Origin: Acanthacorydalis orientalis
Taxonomy: Eukaryota; Arthropoda; Insecta; Megaloptera; Corydalidae
Direction: 5' to 3'
Length of the DNA: 64,000 nt
Assembly: GCA_034766995.1 (NCBI GenBank)
Contig: CM068313.1
Location: 31,795,325 to 31,859,324 of the forward strand
Each line of letters starts with the position of its first letter. The first letter of the stretch is position 1. Under the pieces are notes generated by a model. That model saw nothing but the letters and a program-made list of their open reading frames with translations, ran no database searches and was not told the DNA's origin. The position numbers were made by a program, and so were the translations under genes. Below are positions 1 through 13,128 of this stretch, piece by piece.

Positions 1-1607
1 AATTAAAAACGCTTTAAACGTATAAAATCGACAAAGAACATTTAGGGTGACAGTGTAAAATTTCCTTAATTTAAATATTGCAATATACAAAGAGAAACAA
101 TTATTAGCGTACGAAACATTTTATAAAAAAAAAACAATTTATGCATATATATATATATATATAATATTAAAGTATAACAATTTTCAAAACATTGCAAGGC
201 CAAAATTGTCAACGTTAATACTTTGAACTTATCAACAAATGAAAATATATATGATACTCTCATAGAAAGAGACAGTAACTTCCGCTTGTATTATAGTGAG
301 TGAATAAACCTTCGTTGAAAACTTACCCGCAAAATATTATCGAATACTTTAGGGAAGAGAAAACAGCGGCTGACGGTTATTAGTTTTAATGTAATCAATT
401 ACCCAAGAGGTACTACAACTTTTCTAATTTAATTACACAGAACGGCGGAACAAGAAGTTAGAGGTGGCTGACTCTGATGGTATATGGTCTTCGTCATCCA
501 CGTGGTTTTCGGTTTTGATCGTCAAACTTGAAGACACCCATTAAATCTACCGGATTAAGTGTTAAGTGATTACATGAAACGCGCAGATTTTTGATGCTTA
601 TATTATGAACTGGTTTTCGATTTTAGATAGTTATTTATTATTTAATTATTATCAATAAACTTTTTTAGTATTTTCAAGTAAATTAATGCATTTTATAAAA
701 TAATATTTATTTGTTTTAAGTGCTAGAGTAATTTAATTTATTCATTAAAAAATGGTTTGAAATAAATATTACTATTTAAAGTATTTCTTTATAAATTTAC
801 TAATAGACAATTTGAGAAAAATAAGTATTTTTTGTACGAAGTAGAAATATTTTGGAATTCTTTAAATTCAGCATTATTTTCTTTATTCTATTAGAAATAT
901 TTCTTTTAAAAAAATCACTTAAACAATACAATATAGTTCTTAGGTATTTATACTCTTTTCAGTTTTCTATCAAAATATTGAAGTATGCTAATAAATGTTT
1001 CGTGATAAAATGTGTATAAAATTAAAAAATTTGATAATAATAAATATTGTACTTTTACATATGCCTAAAAAATGTTATTTGTGGGTACAGATACATTTTG
1101 AAAATTTTAGAAGTGGCCCTTATAATAATAAAAAATACAATTGTCAATGTCATTAATACGAAGAAGACAATGACTCTCTTGTATAATATTTCAGTTCAAA
1201 TTTCTTTTTAATCTATTAAATACATTAATGATTTTATGATAACGAGTTATATAGCTGATCAATTAAGAACTATAATCAAGTATTATTTATAAAGACATGA
1301 TTATAGAGAATGTATTATTGGAGAATTTGAAGTAAAAATAAAAATTTATTGAATATTAGGTACTTGCATAGAAATTTTTATTTTCAAAATAATGCAATTG
1401 CAAGTAAATGTTACTTTTCATTTTATTGTTATTTTTTGTACCATTCAATCATTATCTAAAAATTAGTAATTTAGATATAACAACTTTACAATTGATCCAA
1501 TTCCAAAAATTAATAATTTAAATAATTTATTAAAAAGAATATTTCTATAATGTTATTTCATTGTAATTCCTTCTTTTCAAATACATTAATTTAATTGTCT
1601 TTTCTAG
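1..1607. other. AT-rich sequence upstream of the ATG exon
   Basis: Apart from the stretch at 270-600, this is low-complexity AT-rich DNA with short TA runs (near 146-163). It probably belongs to a 5' intron of the same gene, because an acceptor ends it. No coding frame of note was seen on either strand. Confidence 0.5.
270..600. other. GC-balanced stretch upstream of the first coding exon
   Basis: This stretch is less AT-rich than its surroundings and has several CG-containing words around 360-560. It is a candidate for an upstream non-coding exon or promoter-proximal element of the sarcoglycan gene, since the acceptor at 1607 needs a 5' exon. No convincing donor could be singled out. Confidence 0.3.
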
Positions 1608-1660
1608 GTTATCACCAACCACAAAATGGCAAATAATGCATCGGAAACAAGCAGTAGTAG
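1608..1660 (+). CDS. Scgdelta: Scgdelta exon carrying the start codon (CDS 1626-1660)
   Basis: This is the first coding exon of a delta/gamma-type sarcoglycan. A pyrimidine-rich acceptor ending TTTCTAG (1601-1607) precedes 18 nt of 5' UTR, then ATG at 1626 in the context CAAAATGG, a strong insect start. The 35 coding bases read MANNASETSSS plus AG of an Arg codon and stop at a consensus donor GTGAGT (1661). The phase-2 end matches the exon at 45004, whose first base A completes AGA (Arg) and leads directly into the sarcoglycan tail. The peptide is short, polar and uncharged except for one Glu, as expected for the cytoplasmic N-terminus of a type II membrane protein. The acceptor implies at least one non-coding upstream exon. 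The join across 43 kb is inferred from phase and splice sites only; an alternative first exon remains possible. Confidence 0.72.
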
Positions 1661-2092
1661 GTGAGTTGTTTAAATAAGCTTTTATATATGCGAAGATTTT
1701 GATACATGGAATTTGATATGTCAGTTCCTTTAATTATTTTCTCACAGCTGTTTAGTTTCTGTGTTGAAATAACAATAACTCCAGTATAATGTAAAACAAT
1801 CAAAATTAAATCAACATAACCCCAAAACGGCTCATTCGATCTGTCACAAAGCGAATGTATTTATCTACCTTATGCTACCTATCTACTCCTAACCTCCCAA
1901 ACACCCGTTTTAAATCAACTGAATACACACTCATACATTAATAAAACAATAGCTCATCATTTACGTGTGTAGTTGTCTACGTATACAGGCAATTATTACT
2001 ATCAGACAAACCACATCTCCATATTCGACGTTAATGCTTATCGTCCAATTCGAAATTGCAACATTGCCTTACAGTACAGAGCAGCACCAATA

Positions 2093-2116
2093 TTGTGGTA
2101 CCATTAAGTACCACAA
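2093..2116. repeat. Short perfect hairpin TTGTGGTAC...GTACCACAA
   Basis: Nine-nt arms at 2093-2101 and 2108-2116 are perfectly inverted around a 6-nt loop. They lie inside a GC-balanced island of intron 1 about 430 bp after the first coding exon. Confidence 0.7.
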
Positions 2117-3149
2117 ACGGACTTGTCTGTGTACTCGGTCAGTAAAACAGGTTCGTTTCTATACAGTCTCAACCACCTGCGTATACAGAGATATCCAATT
2201 CGTGTCGCTTGATACAAACGATTGTGTTTAGTAATAATTTCAATTGTAAATTTGCGATGTATTCGCACTGTTTGATACGTTTTAATGTTTTAAATTAATT
2301 ATCCATGTTATAATAAGCCATTAGTGATTCCGAGATGTATGATTTTCATATCACTATTTAACACATGCTGTTTTCTCACAGTATTTATAAAGTGTACAAG
2401 AGATATTATTATCATAAGATCTGGAAACGTAAGCTAAAATATAATTTTAATAGAGAGACCTTCACTTTTCTATGTATCAAGAATGAATTATATTTAAATA
2501 ATTCATATGTTCAAACATTGCATGTCTTTAAAATGTTGAAAATTAAATGTAAAATTTTAAATAAATTATCCTATAATGAAACAAACACTTCAATATTTCA
2601 AAATTTATTTTTTTTAATCAACGAATTCAATAAACGTGTATGTGTTTTCTCTATAATCGTTAAAGAAATACCTATAATAATAATAATAACTATAATAAGA
2701 TTAATAAGTAACGTCTATTTTATTTAATAAATATAATAATAAATTAGTGTTATTGTTATTTATATTTATGAAAGACAAAATTTTTATACTGTAAATCAAA
2801 AAAATCTACATTTAATTTTATGCTCTTTAATATATATTTTAAAAGAATCATTTTACTTGTAAATAACTTACACTTTTTGTGAAATAATGAAATATTTTAT
2901 TATTCCATAAAGCAAAAACTTGAAAAACCTTTCTTGAAACTATAAGTGTATTTGATAAATAGTACAATGTTAATTATGGTTAGTTGGCAACTCTTTATAT
3001 TTAATCACACGAAATATTTTTTAGAAGATATTACTTTTAAATAATATTTTAAAATATTATTTGCAAGTGTTTCTGTGTAATTTATAGAAAATTCGTCTGC
3101 AGCATTTTCGTAAAATCTGTTATTGCCGTTTTAAATTTCTCTGTGAGTG

Positions 3150-3178
3150 CAATCTACCTGTATTACACATACAGAGAT
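3150..3178 (+). repeat. 28-nt dispersed motif, copy 1
   Basis: CAATCTACC-T-GTATTACACAT-A-CAGAGAT matches 14048-14075 at 26 of 28 aligned bases with one extra base. The flanks of the two copies do not align. It may be a repeated regulatory site or a fragment of a dispersed repeat. Confidence 0.6.
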
Positions 3179-4215
3179 CCAGATGATTTCTTCCAGCAAC
3201 CTTCACTAATACTTAAAAATGCAATGAAATTTGTTTAACATTCAGTGCTATTAAACTATTATTTTTTGTTATTATTATATGTATTGCCAAATTGTCCTTT
3301 TGAATAAAAAAAGATTATCTTCAATTGACGATGATACGTTGAAAAGTAGCTTTTTTCAATTATTTATTGTTGTCTCTGCAAATTTCATTTCTGATTTTCT
3401 ACCTTAAAAAATTACTCCTTATATTATTGATAATCATCTAATATTCTGAAATCTACTAGAAATATTTCCATTTTTTCTTAAATCGCAATACTCAATCAAC
3501 TATTCAAACATTTAAATTATTTTTTATCTTTCAAAAATATTATCATTCATTTTTTCCATGAATATGACATATTATTAATCATGCAATGTACAACTTTCTT
3601 GCAATTCTATTCGGTGATGATGTGTTTCTTATAAGATTTTAAAAAATAAAAAAAATACCTTTATGTTTTATTAATATCAGATTCAGCCGCAGCTCGCTCA
3701 ATGATTTATTAATCTGTGAGTAAATAATTGAATTCTTTATGTAGAATTCAACAACTTTCCTTATAACGCAAGGTTTTTGCTGTTTCCAAAAGATATTTTC
3801 TTTTATAATTTTCAGAATTTGACATGATGTTATTATGACATTTTAAATTTTATTTATGTCTAAGATAATATGCTTTTGTTTAAAAAAGTACTATCAATTT
3901 CTGACACTAATTTTTTCGCTTCACTGTTTTTTTAACAACTGTTTTAACTGAAACTATTGTATCACGACTCAAATTTTAATATCGTTTTCTGCTGAATAAG
4001 AACATTAATAAACTGAAAAATTGCGTTTTCAAACGTAACTTTCCATTGTGCCTAAAAATCTTTAAAGATAAGTTTTCAATAAAAAAATAATAATTAAAAG
4101 TATTCAAATGAAAATAAAAACTAGCTCTTTAGCGAACATTGGTAAATATAAGTGGTTTATCAATTGTAGTTTACAGGCATAAAAACTCTTATTATGATAT
4201 TTTTGTTGCGAATTG

Positions 4216-4256
<41 letters not shown>

Positions 4257-6683
4257 CCTTGTACCTTCTGAAAATTGTTTTATTGTTCTCGAAAAAATAA
4301 TATAGAAACCTCTGGATGAAAGTAAACATTTGGATAGTATATAATACGTCGACAAGTGGAAATATTTTGTTTGCAATCAACAAGTTCCAATGAGTTTGTT
4401 TCAATGAATTGTTTTCATGATTTTGTGTTTGCTGATATAATATTAACATAAAAATAACATCAAAATGTAATTGTTGTTATGTAAATATATTCAATAAATT
4501 AAATTAATTTAAAAATAACATCTGTTCATAGAAATAGTATTGTTACTTTAAAAAGAAGAAAGGAAATTAAAAATAAATATTCATTGTTCCTTATTAGAGA
4601 CTCTGTCCTAGAAGTTTCTAATCAGATGTTTTCACAAATATTATTATTTAATGTAAATAAATAATTTATATATATATATATATATATATATCATATTTAT
4701 ATCCATCATAGAACAATTTTAATCTTTTCAGCAGGAATAATTCTAAATATATGCTTGAAAAATTAATATCCAAGGTTAAACTATCTTAAATAGCTTAATT
4801 ACGTAGATTAAAAATTCCCAATAAATAAGTGAGTATTTCTTCTTAAATTCCATATGATATTAATATTTTTTACGTTATTGCGTTAAGAAATTTTATATAA
4901 ATAATTTGATTTATTTGTCTGCAAATTATTTTAATTTTATTATTTTTATTTTTGTAAGAGGCATATAAAAATAACATATTATAAAAAATAATGTCTTAAA
5001 GTTTATTTCTTATTGAAATCTCATTATTATATTATATAGATTAACAAAAGTATAACATTAATTATATTAAACGACACTGAAATATACAAAATAAGAAAAT
5101 TAAACAAAATGACAAAGTTAGTTTTAAAATAATAAATATTTTTTATACACATTTCCATAATTTTTTCTCATAAAATTTCAAAAAACTATTTTTTTATATT
5201 TAATTTAGTAATTATGTGTAAAATATTTTGGGTATTAAATATTATGAAAGTAATAATTTATAAAACACGAAGTGTAGAAAAAATATTTAATATTCAATAT
5301 AAGTTGAAGTAAAATTCGCATTATTATTAATTAAATACATAAGTTTATTTTTAATGAAGAAAAGTATTTTAATTTAATTTTGGAAAATTAATTTAAATAT
5401 AAATATATTCATATTGAAATCATAACATATTGTTCCCAAATACCACAAATATAAATGACAGTCCATTTATATTCAACGGTCAAATAATTGAATCGAACTT
5501 TTATTATTATTCTGAAATAATAATTCTATGATGTAAAATAAAATAATATCAACTACATTCAATTGACTAAAATGACACTGAGATATAAATAACTTATACA
5601 TTCATTTAATAATAGCTGCAGGATATTGAATTTCCGTGCATAAAATATGAAAATAATGTTTACAAAACATCTATACGCGAGTTATTTGCTTAAAATATTG
5701 ATTTATATTCATTTTATAAATCTTATTTTTGAAAGAAAAGCGTTATATATACAACGTACGAGTATATGTGTATATATATATATATACACCTATATATGAG
5801 TGTATATATCTAGTTTTGTTTAATTATTAGTATATGACTTAAAGTCTATAAACTGTGATTATAATGTCATTAAAGTGAATACATATTTCTATATAAACAA
5901 AAATGTCATATTTACAGACTGACACACTACGTATCAACTTAACCTAATAAAACTAGGCGAGTATAGTGAGGAAGAAGAACACGAATACATTGTTATAAAA
6001 ATAGACACCACTTAGCGTCCTGTGCCTAAAATAAACGTCGTGGAAATATCTTAATGTGCTGTATAAACAGTGAATATAAGCGAACAGTGTTTATTTGTAT
6101 AACTGAGTTAAAGCATGTGCCTTTTCTTTATCTCCATTTTCTTCTGGTCAATTTCGTGTAGTCCCTATTAAGAACATGCTTTATTTCAACAATCGATAGT
6201 GAAATCAATACACTGTATTTATATTACATTATTGAAAACAAAGTGATTTATTCTCAAGTTTCGTACGATATAAAACAGATAAATCAAATACTTAATTCTA
6301 GGAATTAAACTTTTTACGTAACTGTTTTAATAATCTATTTTAAAATAGTAAAATATGTATTAAGAATAATGTGAAGATCCGTTTAACATTGGAAAATAAA
6401 ATATATCTTCCTTGAGTAGTACGACGAAGGTTAACATCACATTTATAAATAACTGTTAGATACTACTCTGCAGTTTTTACAGCTATATAAATACTTATAT
6501 TACTCAAAATATTTTTTCTACTTTTTAATAAGATACTTCTTTCCTTATATTATTTAATTTTGTGTATACAGTTTTTTTTATATTGTATTTTTATTTCTAT
6601 TGATATTAAGAGTTATTATTTTTGGATAAATGTTTCCAAGAAACTCTATTATTTAAAAGCCATTATTATAAAATTATTTCTTA

Positions 6684-6687
<4 letters not shown>

Positions 6688-6746
<59 letters not shown>
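6688..6746. repeat. (TA)n microsatellite
   Basis: About 59 bp, uninterrupted. Confidence 0.95.
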
Positions 6747-6749
<3 letters not shown>

Positions 6750-9423
6750 TAGTGCATATTAAAATATCAGCTATCGTGAAAGCATTGAAGCTGAGCTACC
6801 TACTACTACTTGAGTGAATATTAGATGAGAACATTTCAAGAGTAATGTGTAATTAAAATCAGGATTATATGAGAATTTTACAGATAATTCGTCTAACAGT
6901 AGATAATTCTATAGTTTTAATGATGATAATAATAATATGATAATAAATTTAAGTCTTTATGCTATTGTTAATATTTTCATATTAATTATATTCTATTCAA
7001 TTTAAACCTCATTTATATTTTTATTATTTGTAATTTATCAGTAAAAATGGTCGAAAAATAGACTTTCGAATAGTTTTTATTTTCGCGAAAGTTGCAAGTC
7101 ATTTTATAATCTCACATTATAGAATTTTTATCAAGTTTACAATATGTTATTCTTTATTTTTTAATTGCTATTATTATTAAAAATAATTATTTACCCACAT
7201 ATAATCACGATTGTAAATAAAGTACAATAACTTTCATATTAAATTATAAAAAGTTACCAGTTGTCAACAAATGACAAAAAAATATATTCAAACTAATTTT
7301 TAGTTTTAATTAGTGAAAATTTTTGAAAAATAATTTAAAATTGTACAATTAGTTATTATACAAAATAAATACAATAATTTCAATTAATTTGCCAATTCAT
7401 CTAGAAAAATGTTTAAACAGATAATGTTAAAATCGAATAAATGAAAGTTATTAGGAAAATTAAAGTTATTAATTGTTTATAATATATTAATTACTAATCT
7501 TTCTTTATCATAGATAATTATTTACTTAGTCAATGTGACAGATTTTACGAAACGAAAAATGTTATTTAATTCAATTGTGTAACTCTAGGAAAAGCAACTC
7601 TAGTTGCAATGAACGGCAAGTAGTTGTTAAATATATTACTGTTCAATATTTTAATATATTTATTTCCGTTAAGAAATATATATTTTTATTTTTTGTTTTT
7701 GAAGTATTGCAAATATTTACATTTTGTTCATAATTTATTGATTAATTTTAAAAATATTAATCGGAATCCAAAAATTATCATAATACATCCAACCATACAG
7801 ATGGATGGATGATATAAACGTTTATAATTAGTATTGTACGTATTTATATATAAATATTAAATTTTATAAAACACGTGCCTCTTTTACAAATTTGATTAAC
7901 AAAATATATTAAAAGTTATTTGAATCATTTTCTACGCAATACGGTTTGTATCATTCACTTCATAAAAATTAATTTACATAAAACATTTTTTCAACATAAT
8001 GGATCAAAACCACAAGCCGAAAATCCAGTTTTGCATTCCACGCGCATATCTATAACCGGATAATCTCAAATCGATATTTGGCCGTTTTATAAACGACTGG
8101 TCAACTTTCGCTTCGACGAGTACTGTTTATTTATTGTTATAGCTAACTGGTTACTTCTCAAATAATAATTAATTAATCATTAACCAAGAATATTATTCAT
8201 GGGTTGTTTATATTAATTTTATGTACGGAATTGAAAAATGTATATTTTTAATAATATTATTATTCATTAACACAATAAGTAAATAAAAATACTGGTAAAA
8301 CATATTCGATATAAAGATAGTTAATCATATATTCAGAAACGTGTATTCAAACTCTTGATATCCATATTAAATAAATATTTAGCTTAACAAATTTGAAATA
8401 AAAACACTGAAGTTTTGTTATTAAATTAAGTAGAAACTAAATAATATTCTAGACATATCTAAGTAGTTAACATGTTTATTTAAATAAATTTACCGTACAA
8501 ACTTCTATAAATTTTCCTTTTATTTAAATTAATAAATGATTAATTTAAATAAATATAGATTTAGGATATTAATTAATTCATTTATATTAATATTTAATTA
8601 AGTACTCGTGAACTACAAAACTAATGGAAAAAAAGATAAAATATTACTTTATTATTTGTGTAAAGCTATGATTTAACGAATAGAATATTCAGATAGAAGA
8701 AAAAAAAGTATCTTAGAAAAAGTAATTATTCATTTTTTTAATTAGTAAAATTGCATAATATTATGTTCTTCAACATTTAAAAAAAATTCCATATTAAAAA
8801 TTAATAATAAACCTTGTTGAGCTGTTATGACATGAAATTAATTTTTGTTGGGAAATTTTTAATATATTCTATAAAAAATCATTATACTGCCCATTATATA
8901 ATTTTCTTACATATTTAATTAAAAAAGTAAAAAATGTTTTATTAATGAAAGTGATTACAGTGCTTACTAAAAAAATATTAATCTGATACTTCATACTTAC
9001 TGATTATGAAAATAAAATAGTATTAAGAGAGCGTCTAAAAGTACGATTTAAAAATATGTTTTAGTCTTCTTAACAATTTCAGTTTATTTATTTAAAATAT
9101 TAAAACATAATTGGTCTTAAGATATTTTTTATATGTGAAAATAATTATAATATTCTTAACAAGATCAGTAAATATGAAAGTATATATGATATTTAATAGG
9201 TGTAATAAGTCTAAAAACGAGCTAAAATATTAAAGAGAAGAGACAACAGTTTTCAAGCAGCTTTCAATTTATAACTATTCATATAAAATGTAGAATTTAC
9301 AAATATTTTGATTAGTTTATGAATTTCTTTCTGTATAAATAATAATCAAATATTTCTGTCTTTATATCATTTCAAGTTTTAATAATTTATTATAATAAAT
9401 TATACTTCAGATTTTAAGAGGTC

Positions 9424-9540
9424 TTCCAGAGCTTGCATAAAAGTTGGGCGTTAGTAATCTAAAAGTTCTGGACCACTTAAAATCACTTAAGTTAAAAAAA
9501 ATATATGAATTTGAAGGTAATAAACCGCAATTATTTTTCT
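9424..9540 (+). pseudogene. Second decayed mariner fragment, same subfamily
   Basis: This piece aligns base for base, with scattered changes, to the 3' part of the element at 57911-58320. Shared blocks include AAAAGTT-GGCGTTAGT, AGTTCTG-A-CACTTAA, ATATATGAATTTGAAGGTAAT and the terminal-repeat-like CCGCAATTATTTTTCT. Translation gives traces of ELA*KLGVSN followed by VLDHLK, typical of the mariner HTH region. It keeps an 'ELA' that the larger copy has lost, so it is not simply a recent copy of it. Only about 115 bp survive and no frame is intact. Confidence 0.75.
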
Positions 9541-10592
9541 ATTAACATTATAATTGTTTTAACAAAAGATTTAAATTTGTATTTTATAACAACCAAATCA
9601 TTTTCCTTTCAAAATAATTCTTAATATATTTGTTTTTGTTTTAAGAAAATAAATAATCGTAATTTCGTTTATTTAAAATTAAGATTGTGTTGTAATAAAA
9701 TTTATTTTTCAATGTTCTTAATATTACCAATTCGATAAAAATTAAAATCATTGTGTAAATATTTAAATATGCAAGAATATATTAAAAGGATATTTCCCAT
9801 TTTAACCCTCTTAACTCCTTAAATTTATTTTTTCGACCTTCCTATTTTGTTCAACAGTTTTTATTTTATTCTTTGGGATTTTTTACATTCAATATTTATA
9901 TCTAAATTAATTTAATACGAAAATAAGACAATGACATTTTATTTATGAGCCAAATCGGAAAATGTTAGTTTCCAATATCATATTTTTTTAAATTATAGTT
10001 TTTGAAAAGATGAACGTTTGAACAATATGAATTATTAGACATTTTCTAACATACAAACTATAATTATATGTTCCTTAATATTCAATCATATATGTAAACA
10101 AAAATATAATAAATAAAAACGTTTTTCAAATTATTTGACTTTCAAAATTAAATAACTCCTTAGAAAATATTCTATTCTTTGTCTATATTTATTCAATTGA
10201 ATTTACTTCGCTGGCATACAAAAAAGGTACAAATTTATTGTTGTCAATTAACATATTGACTGTATACAAAGAACGAAAACGTACATTTATGAATATGAAA
10301 TATTCCATTTTCAGAATACGTAGTGTGAAAACAGAAAAGCTGCGCAGGAAACTATTTTCACTTCAGCAGTGTGAAATTATTAGCACGTAAAGTGCTATCC
10401 AGTTCAAATTAAATATGAATAATGAATTCAGAGATGTTACTGATATATGTAATTAGAGGTTCGAATTGATTTTGAATACTAAAATATTTAGAAACTGCTA
10501 CTTTTTCATTTAAATTTAATGAATTTTAATTTTGTTTAGTAGTCATTTTGAAAAATTTTAAAGTAATTAAATCGATTAACGTTGTATTTAAT

Positions 10593-10629
<37 letters not shown>

Positions 10630-10915
10630 TTTGAAACATTTAAAAATTTTTGAAAAAACCCTCAAATATTTTTTTTAGTATGAAAATCTCATAATAATTA
10701 ATTTTAATTTTTAAGTAAATTTAAAATTCATTATTTCCAAAGAGTCTAATTTTTAATGTGTTAATAAATTAATATATTTTTTGAAATACAATTCATATCT
10801 TTACTGTTCACTATTGACAATAAAATTGTTTTTTTTCTTAGTGAAATATTTTAAGTTATTAATTATATAATATAAATATCATGTACCAATATTTTACTTA
10901 TGATTAATTTTAAAG

Positions 10916-10961
<46 letters not shown>

Positions 10962-11412
10962 ATATAAAATTTCACACTTTATCAGTTCATAAGAAATTAA
11001 ACTTATTAATTTAATAAAACATAATAACAAATGAAAATCCATACATTTATTTAATGTTTATATGATGTGCTATAATTGACAAAAACTTATTAAAAAAAAC
11101 CTAATACATAATAACAAATTATTATAAAAAGAAATTTTAATAATAATTTGAAAAAAAATTGAAGAAATATTTCTTGAATTTTTGAATGAAGATATTCCAA
11201 AAGAATTTAAGAACTTTTTCGTTTGATACTCAAGTGAATAATAATTAATAATAATCAATAAGTGATTAATAATTAAAATTTATTCAAATAATGAACATTT
11301 TTTAACAAACCAGAATAATTTGTACCGTTCTATTTTTATTTTATTTCTTAGTATTTTTTTAATATTACCTTAGAAAGTTTTCTTTTATTATTGGTAATTT
11401 AAATGTATAGTT

Positions 11413-11454
<42 letters not shown>

Positions 11455-12981
11455 TTATATATATATATATATATATAATATATTATTTACAATCAGATAT
11501 AAAAATGTATTTTTTACAAATGAATTCTCTTTCCAGGCCCCAAAGCACAAAATTTTCTTTGATTAAAACTGTTCAATAAATTATTATTGATCGTTTTTGA
11601 TTGTTGCTTATGCGCATTTCAATGCTGATGCCATCATGCTTAGAACCAATACGTTGTAATAGAAAAAACTTTCAATATTTTTTTTTGATAAATTAATGAA
11701 CTTATGAAGACAACAATCAATTCACTGTAGACCTACATCACTTTCATTTATTAAATGTCATAGTATATTTCAAGAACGTTTCTAAGTATATGAAATTTTG
11801 ACATGTTTTTCCTGCGATGTTAGAAAATGCGTTTAATATAAAAAATAGGGAAAAAAGATGAAATAGGAAAAGCACGTAGAAGTATCAATTTTTAATTTAA
11901 CGAGATTTGATAAATTTGATAAAGATCGTGAAACAATTAAAATGATATACTTATTGAGCACTATAGTGTAACTTATAGTAATGATAATTTTTGTAACGAA
12001 TGTTATTTTTTCTAATATATTTCTTAAATATTTTAATACTTTATTTGAATATGTAAGTATATTTTATTTTCTTTTCTTTTTATTACTTGAAAACTCTTAA
12101 TACCTTTATAGATTATAATTATTAAATATTAAGTATTAATATGTTTAATAATTTAAAAAATATCAAGAAAAAAATTATCTAGTGATTCATACAACTATAA
12201 CATTACATTGTTTCCTAATCAAAACAATACAAAAAGTATAAATGGGTATATTTTACTTAGTACTTCTTTCTTATATATCACATTATTTTAATCTATCTTC
12301 AAATATAATTGATACTTACTTTTATAGAATTGAATATTTATTTAAAAAATATCAATGAAAATAATGTCTAATTCAAGTTATAGATTTGAATTCCATATAT
12401 GTTTTATTTAACATTATATAAAAGAAAATATGGCTTGTATATCTATTAATCGTTTAACTCCGGTCTTCATTATGTATTCACTTAATATAGATGATACGCT
12501 ATTTCACTTATAAATTTTAGATGGCGTGTTATTTAAATATTCTACGAAACTACAACAAAGTTCCGAAAGTTACTAATTTAGATAATATTTAAGAAGTTTT
12601 TTTAATACTTACAAAATTTTAATAGATACTTTTTTTATATAAAAAGTGTTTTATACATAAATTTCTTATTATTTTATATTTGTTTTAATGAAAATTAATT
12701 TTATATTTGAAATTGGTTTGATAGTTGGTTGATTATTGGAGGTTTAAGGCGCTTCGACAGCTAAGGTCATTAGCGCTCGAAAAAAAATGGTTTGAAAACT
12801 GATTAGAAATTATAATAGTTTTACAAATTTTAAGATAACGGAAACAATTTTAATTTTAAAATAAAAATCAAAATATACAAATAAATATATATTTTAGGTT
12901 TTAATATTTGTGTCCACGTGTTAAAAAATATTTCAATATTAAACGTCTTGACTTTAGTTAAATATCTAATAAATTAACAAA

Positions 12982-13128
12982 ATGAATATACTACGCGACA
13001 TCAAAAAAGATGTTAGTGATTTTATCAAGGGCATCACGAGATTCAGTACGGAGTTTCAAGCACTCCTGATAGGTTGTCCGATCAAGGTCAGTAAAAATTT
13101 AATAGTTCAGTTCTATTTGTATTTTTAA
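12982..13128 (+). CDS. Small coding-like frame in intron 1, possible nested or alternative exon
   Basis: An ATG at 12982 in the context TTAACAAAATGA opens a 48-codon frame that stops at 13126-13128. Codons 1-35 use balanced third positions (CGC, GAC, ATC, AAG, GGC, ACG, CTC, CTG, CCG), unlike the flanking intron. The coding character ends at 13086 at AAG|GTCAGT, a plausible though imperfect donor. An acceptor-like CTTGACTTTAG lies just upstream, near 12947-12957. The peptide starts MNILRDIKKDVSDFIKGI and continues TRFSTEFQALLIGCPIK: a charged amphipathic beginning followed by a more hydrophobic stretch. The DFIKGITRFSTE part loosely recalls the segment before the membrane helix of mitochondrial Tom6, but this is from memory and weak. 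A donor at 13087 would be phase 0 and cannot join in frame to the sarcoglycan exon at 45004, which needs phase 2. It is therefore a nested gene, a conserved element, or chance. Confidence 0.35.
   Translation: MNILRDIKKDVSDFIKGITRFSTEFQALLIGCPIKVSKNLIVQFYLYF

Larger units (their letters stand above)
1661..12981. other. Intron 1, first part
   Basis: Mostly AT-rich intron. It holds GC-balanced islands at about 1905-2235, 5925-6180 and 8000-8140, a smaller one at 10310-10400 and the beginning of one at 12720. There are TA tracts near 4218-4253, 4668-4691, 6688-6746, 10591-10628 (TA then TG), 10919-10958 and 11418-11478. The mariner fragment at 9424-9540 also lies here. Open frames in this part are low-complexity or lack coding signs. 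Confidence 0.6.

Noticed and set aside
2365..2727. 120-codon plus-strand frame, the longest in the window
   Set aside because: Codon use is the same AT-rich pattern as the intron, the composition is Ile/Asn/Tyr/Lys-rich, and no motif or splice context was seen.
6560..6817. 85-codon frame rich in Ile-Tyr repeats
   Set aside because: It is a (TA)n microsatellite read as protein; the same holds for the frames at 4104-4449, 17260-17478, 19198-19407, 24685-24942, 25676-25945, 33688-33891, 57461-57685 and 60245-60469.
12982..13086. Reading this frame as an alternative first exon of the sarcoglycan
   Set aside because: Its best donor leaves phase 0, whereas the exon at 45004 needs phase 2; the join would hit a stop soon after.
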